A stretch of 24,446 nt of DNA, taken from assembly GCA_044351785.1 (NCBI GenBank), contig JBILFC010000010.1, positions 1 through 24,446 of the forward strand. Reading direction: 5' to 3'. The notes beneath the pieces were generated by a model. That model was not told the DNA's origin, did not search any database, and saw only the letters and a list, made by a program, of their open reading frames with translations. The translations under genes were made by a program, and so were the position numbers. Within the stretch, counting starts at the first letter, position 1. Each line of letters starts with the position of its first letter. Shown here piece after piece: positions 22,400-24,446 of this stretch. The DNA comes from JAIYCX01 sp044351785 (lineage in GTDB: Bacteria; Bdellovibrionota_C; UBA2361; SZUA-149; DAOLCO01).

Positions 22400-22477
22400 G
22401 ACCTTGGGCGAGGGGTAGGATTTCCCCGGCTTTAATGTACTCATTACAAGGGGAAGTCCTACCCCTCGCCCAAGGTC
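22400..22477 (-). repeat. Conserved-core hairpin, copy 2 (end of biotin carrier gene)
   Basis: 28-nt arms 22400-22427 and 22450-22477 pair with a single imperfect pair (T22421/G22456). The apical 26 nt (22426-22451, read on the minus strand) are identical to 20574-20599. The 3' part of the biotin carrier gene, including its stop (22459-22461) and the preceding 16 nt, lies in the first arm of the minus transcript. The outer arm (GACCTTGGGCGAGGGGTAGG on plus) is unrelated to that of copy 1. No T-run follows. Confidence 0.92.
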
Positions 22478-22857
22478 AATAATCCATCCCCCTCACTAAC
22501 TTCCACCCCTTCATTAACATTTATTTCCGCTATAACAGCATCTCTTGTTGCATAGATCTTATTCTGCATTTTCATGGCTTCGAGGATTAGGAGTTCTTGT
22601 CCTTCCGTTACTTGATCACCTTTTTTTACTAGTATTTTAGTTATCAGGCCTGAGATTGGGGCGGAGATTGTGTTGCCGTCAGATTTTTTATTGGATCTTG
22701 ATGTGGTCGGATTAGGGGATGCTTGAGAGGTATATTCTGAACCTGAGAGTTCTTTTTCTACAAAATAGTTTTTACCGTTAATTTCAAATGAAACTCCGCG
22801 AGAATAAACTCTCTGAACTTTAACTTCTACGGATTTACCATTTACATTAAGTTTCAT
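22459..22857 (-). CDS. Biotin carboxyl carrier protein of an acyl-CoA carboxylase
   Basis: 132 residues. The C-terminal ~75 residues are a biotinyl domain (ISAPISGLITKILVKKGDQV, then EAMKMQN) with biotin attached at K96. The N-terminal ~35 residues form a small beta domain, joined by a Ser/Pro/Asn-rich flexible linker (about 38-62). It shuttles CO2 from a biotin carboxylase (not in the window) to the carboxyltransferase encoded upstream. The ATG overlaps the TAA of a 39-residue ORF by one base. The G-rich end (LLTLGEG) is encoded within the arm of the conserved-core hairpin. Length and layout match free-standing carriers of propionyl- or methylcrotonyl-CoA carboxylase or decarboxylase systems. 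Confidence 0.92.
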   Translation of the reverse strand: MKLNVNGKSVEVKVQRVYSRGVSFEINGKNYFVEKELSGSEYTSQASPNPTTSRSNKKSDGNTISAPISGLITKILVKKGDQVTEGQELLILEAMKMQNKIYATRDAVIAEINVNEGVEVSEGDGLLTLGEG

Positions 22858-22976
22858 TAACTATCCTTACTTGTTAATTCAGGAGAGTAGAGACTCAATA
22901 AATATGCACCTATACTTGCAATTTCTTCCAGACTTAAATCCAATTCCAGTTCTTCTTTAGAGAGGGATGTTTCCAT
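22857..22976 (-). CDS. Small protein (39 aa) inside the acyl-CoA carboxylase operon
   Basis: ATG at 22976-22974, within the last codons of the carboxyltransferase gene in another frame (20-nt overlap), ending in TAA that shares one base with the carrier's ATG. Sequence features: an acidic first half (SLSKEELELDLSLEEIAS) and a short hydrophobic IGAYLLSLYSPEL segment, predicted as one or two amphipathic helices. The tight start/stop overlaps on both sides suggest it is translated and perhaps a subunit or assembly factor. It occupies the position where decarboxylase gamma (OadG-like) or carboxylase epsilon subunits sit in other operons, but it lacks a full membrane helix and shows no clear similarity to either. 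Confidence 0.55.
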   Translation of the reverse strand: METSLSKEELELDLSLEEIASIGAYLLSLYSPELTSKDS

Positions 22977-24446
22977 GCTTTTTTTCTATTCTTTTAACAT
23001 TTTTAGTTTGTAAGAATTCTAAGCCTTCACTAAGGTAGGTTCTAAGTGAGCTAGGTTCAATTACCATATCAACATACCCGAGAGCCGCCACTTGCCAGGG
23101 ATTAGAAAAGTCCGCTTTATATTTTGCTACAAGTTCTGCTTCACTAGCGCCCTCAGCAATTTCTTTTCTTTTGATAACTTTTACAGCACCCTCGGGACCC
23201 ATAACCGCAACCTCCGCTGAAGGGAATGCGATATTTAAATCTCCTTTTAAATGCTTTGAACTCATCACATCATAAGCTCCGCCATAAGCCTTTCTACAGA
23301 TTACAGTAATCTTAGGAACATTCGCTTCAGCAAATGCATATAATAATTTAGCTCCGTGGCGGATTATTCCACCCCATTCTTGTTTGGTTCCCGGTAAAAA
23401 GCCTGGAACATCAACTAAGGTTATAAGAGGAACATTAAATGCATCACAAGTTCTTACAAATCTAGCAGCCTTAGTGCTTGCTTGAATATCAAGACAACCT
23501 GCTAGATGCATCGGTTGATTGGCAACTATTCCGACCGGATATCCATTAATTCTTGAAAATCCTATAACGATATTCTTGGCATATTCGCTTTGCAGTTCAA
23601 AGAAAGAATCCTTATCAGAAATTGAATTAATTATAGCCTTAATATCATAGGGCTGATTACTTTCTTCGGGGATTAGGGAGTTCAGCGAAGGATCTTCTCT
23701 ATGTTTAATATCTCCAGATAAAAGTCTAGGAGATTTACTATTAAAGCTTTGTGGTAGGTAAGAAAGAATTTTTCTAATTTGATCAAAGCATTCTTCTTCA
23801 GAATATGCAGTTAGATTAGAAACCCCACTTACCGCCTCATGAGTATGAGCACCTCCTAGGTCCTCCATACTTACATCTTCTTTTGTAACAGTTTTAATTA
23901 CTTCGGGCCCCGTTACAAACATGTGACTTATTTTATCAACCATTATAACGAAATCAGTTAGAGCAGGGCTATAAACAGCACCACCAGCACATGGACCAAG
24001 GATTGCTGAAATTTGGGGAACAACGCCAGATAGCTCTACATTCTTTAAGAAAATATCAGCATATCCAGCTAGACTTTCTACCCCCTCTTGAATTCTTGCC
24101 CCACCGCTATCATTTAACCCAATGATGGGACAACCCACTCGCTCAGCATGTTCCATGGCTTTTACGATCTTTTGCGAATTAGCCATTGAAAGAGAACCAC
24201 CCTGAACACTGAAATCTTGTGAAAAAATTACAACGCTTCTACCATTGATTTTTGCTGTGCCTGTAATTACTCCGTCGCCCAAGGTAGAACCTACTTCCTT
24301 TGAAGTAACAAACATGCCAAGTTCTACAAAGCTACCAAAGTCGACTAACTTTCCTATTCTTTCTCTGGCAGTTAGTTTGCCCTTTTCTTTTTGTCTTTTA
24401 AGTTTATCCTCCCCGCCACCTAATATTGCTAAGGATTTCTTATTTC
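22957..24446 (-). CDS. pccB: Acyl-CoA carboxylase carboxyltransferase (PccB-type), 5' end outside window
   Basis: The reading frame stays open from 22957 to the window edge at 24446 (about 496 codons visible), so the ATG at 24315 is internal. Upstream of it the frame encodes GGGEDKLKRQKEKGKLTARE, the conserved N-terminal segment of this family. It transfers carboxyl from carboxybiotin to an acyl-CoA. Crotonase-like carboxyltransferase motifs include NDSGGARIQEG and GPCAGGAVYSPALTD in the N-terminal half, and RFVRTCDAFNVPLITLVDVPGF, RHGAKLLYAFAEA and AYGGAYDVMSSKHL in the C-terminal half. The closest fits are propionyl-CoA carboxylase beta and methylmalonyl-CoA decarboxylase alpha; no decarboxylase membrane subunit is visible here. 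The small ORF and biotin carrier follow with overlapping codons. Confidence 0.93.
   Translation of the reverse strand, partial: NKKSLAILGGGEDKLKRQKEKGKLTARERIGKLVDFGSFVELGMFVTSKEVGSTLGDGVITGTAKINGRSVVIFSQDFSVQGGSLSMANSQKIVKAMEHAERVGCPIIGLNDSGGARIQEGVESLAGYADIFLKNVELSGVVPQISAILGPCAGGAVYSPALTDFVIMVDKISHMFVTGPEVIKTVTKEDVSMEDLGGAHTHEAVSGVSNLTAYSEEECFDQIRKILSYLPQSFNSKSPRLLSGDIKHREDPSLNSLIPEESNQPYDIKAIINSISDKDSFFELQSEYAKNIVIGFSRINGYPVGIVANQPMHLAGCLDIQASTKAARFVRTCDAFNVPLITLVDVPGFLPGTKQEWGGIIRHGAKLLYAFAEANVPKITVICRKAYGGAYDVMSSKHLKGDLNIAFPSAEVAVMGPEGAVKVIKRKEIAEGASEAELVAKYKADFSNPWQVAALGYVDMVIEPSSLRTYLSEGLEFLQTKNVKRIEKKHGNIPL

Noticed and set aside
20551..22477. Integron attC sites as an explanation of the core hairpins
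   Set aside because: attC sites conserve the outer R box (GTTRRRY and its partner); here the ends vary and the apex is conserved, and no integrase is present.
24315..24446. ATG 24315 as the carboxyltransferase start
   Set aside because: The frame stays open to the window edge and encodes the conserved family N-terminus upstream, so the gene is cut by the window.
1..24446. CRISPR array, insertion sequence, rRNA or prophage block
   Set aside because: No regularly spaced direct repeats, transposase, rRNA motifs or phage structural genes were seen on either strand.

Overview
This window comes from an AT-rich genome (about 35-40% G+C by eye) of a Gram-negative-type bacterium. It encodes apolipoprotein N-acyltransferase (Lnt), a lipobox OmpA-family lipoprotein, the MEP-pathway enzyme DXS, MazG, threonine synthase and a biotin-dependent acyl-CoA carboxylase. 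I cannot place it in a phylum. Several genes seem to start with no leader: a TANNNT -10 box ends 6-8 nt before the start codon, in two cases with a well-spaced -35. Some start codons were chosen on that basis.

Layout. 1-3000 (minus): a multi-pass GT-C-like membrane protein followed by a PHP-like HxH protein, apparently one operon. 3100-4700: a hexapeptide acyltransferase converging on and overlapping mazG. 4766-6546: tRNA-Leu(CAA) with its promoter, then lnt, whose last codons lie in a long inverted repeat. 6617-8440: a lysozyme-fold protein and a DMT/EamA-type transporter. 8440-11170 looks accessory: two small orphan ORFs with structured leaders and hairpin terminators, on either side of a photolyase/cryptochrome-related protein that lacks the iron-sulfur cysteines, plus a split inverted repeat around the second ORF. 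11175-11841: VapBC module 1 with a clear promoter/operator. 11937-18130: core metabolism and envelope (thrC, OmpA-like lipoprotein, RNA m5C methyltransferase, ArgD-like aminotransferase, dxs). 18348-20548: a membrane protein translationally coupled to an RNase HI with a C-terminal extension. 20662-21656: an orphan gene of different composition with its own promoter, leader and terminator. 21687-22372: VapBC module 2 with a palindromic operator. 22459-24446 (minus): carboxyltransferase (cut by the window edge), an unlisted 39-residue ORF and a biotin carrier protein, start and stop codons overlapping.

The most unusual feature is a pair of long hairpins, at 20551-20622 behind the RNase H gene and 22400-22477 at the end of the biotin carrier gene. 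They share an identical 26-nt apical core in the same orientation to the upstream gene, but their 23-26 bp of outer stem differ completely in sequence while staying almost perfectly paired. This is the reverse of REP-type repeats, which conserve the stem. A third long inverted repeat at the end of lnt has the same placement but a different loop.
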